From: Clostridia bacterium
GTDB lineage: Bacteria > Bacillota > Clostridia > Oscillospirales > CAG-272
Length of the DNA: 5,521 nucleotides
Direction: 5' to 3'
Assembly (NCBI GenBank): GCA_017453085.1
Contig: JAFTKV010000274.1
Coordinates: forward strand, 1 to 5,521
Shown: piece by piece, positions 5,475-5,521 of the stretch
Numbering within the stretch: the first letter of the stretch is position 1
How the letters are laid out: each line of letters opens with the position of its first letter
Program-made: the position numbers and the translations under genes
The notes under the pieces: generated by a model
Told to the model about the DNA's origin: nothing
Database searches by the model: none
Seen by the model: the letters and a program-made list of their open reading frames with translations, nothing else

Positions 5475-5521
5475 AGATAATAGATAATAGATAATAGATA
5501 ATAGATAATAGATAATAGATA
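5475..5521. repeat. Perfect 7-bp tandem repeat, AGATAAT, running off the window
   Basis: Six complete AGATAAT units (5475-5516) and a partial one (5517-5521) follow the hairpin without a single mismatch. The true length is unknown because the window ends inside the repeat. The plus strand has stop codons in all three frames, while the minus strand (ATTATCT) has none. Confidence 0.9.

Overview
The window holds three genes and their intergenic DNA. It looks like a chromosomal piece of an anaerobic, Gram-positive member of the Clostridia (Bacillota), probably uncultivated. The reasons are AGGAG-type ribosome binding sites, TTGACA/TATAAT-like promoters, a lipoprotein-type secreted HtrA protease with a collagen-like linker, the long Bacillota-type nicotinate phosphoribosyltransferase, and AT-rich intergenic DNA full of short tandem repeats and small hairpins between GC-rich genes. 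The genus cannot be told from the sequence.

Layout from left to right: (1) 1-275 is non-coding, with 10-bp TTTGCTTCG repeats, a cluster of TTGCAAA repeats and a probable intrinsic terminator. (2) 276-1607, minus strand: a lipoprotein HtrA-like serine protease with a GXD collagen-like linker, complete His/Asp/Ser triad and a C-terminal PDZ-like domain. (3) 1608-1778: gap with a 12-bp palindrome and a composite repeat of 7-bp units around a hairpin, bounded by a perfect 16-bp inverted repeat that runs into the end of the next gene. (4) 1779-3686, minus strand: two-domain NAD synthetase (nadE). (5) 3687-4005: divergent control region with promoters on both strands, a 16-bp palindrome over both -35 boxes, and two related GC-rich repeat units. 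(6) 4006-5451, plus strand: nicotinate phosphoribosyltransferase (pncB). (7) 5453-5521: a strong hairpin followed at once by a perfect 7-bp tandem repeat that runs off the window.

nadE and pncB are divergent neighbours that encode the last and first steps of the Preiss-Handler route from nicotinate to NAD (PncB, then NadD, then NadE). NadD is not in the window. They are probably co-regulated through the shared region. The protease has no evident link to NAD metabolism and follows nadE on the same strand after 171 bp.

The most notable observation is in NadE. The synthetase half is intact, but the N-terminal glutaminase domain has lost two of its three catalytic residues: the nucleophilic Cys position reads Gly168 and the Lys position reads Gln115, while Glu46 is kept. 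This predicts an enzyme that uses free ammonia, or ammonia from a partner, rather than glutamine. No clear undescribed multi-gene system is present. The other points of interest are the heptad-plus-hairpin intergenic elements and the palindrome in the divergent promoter.
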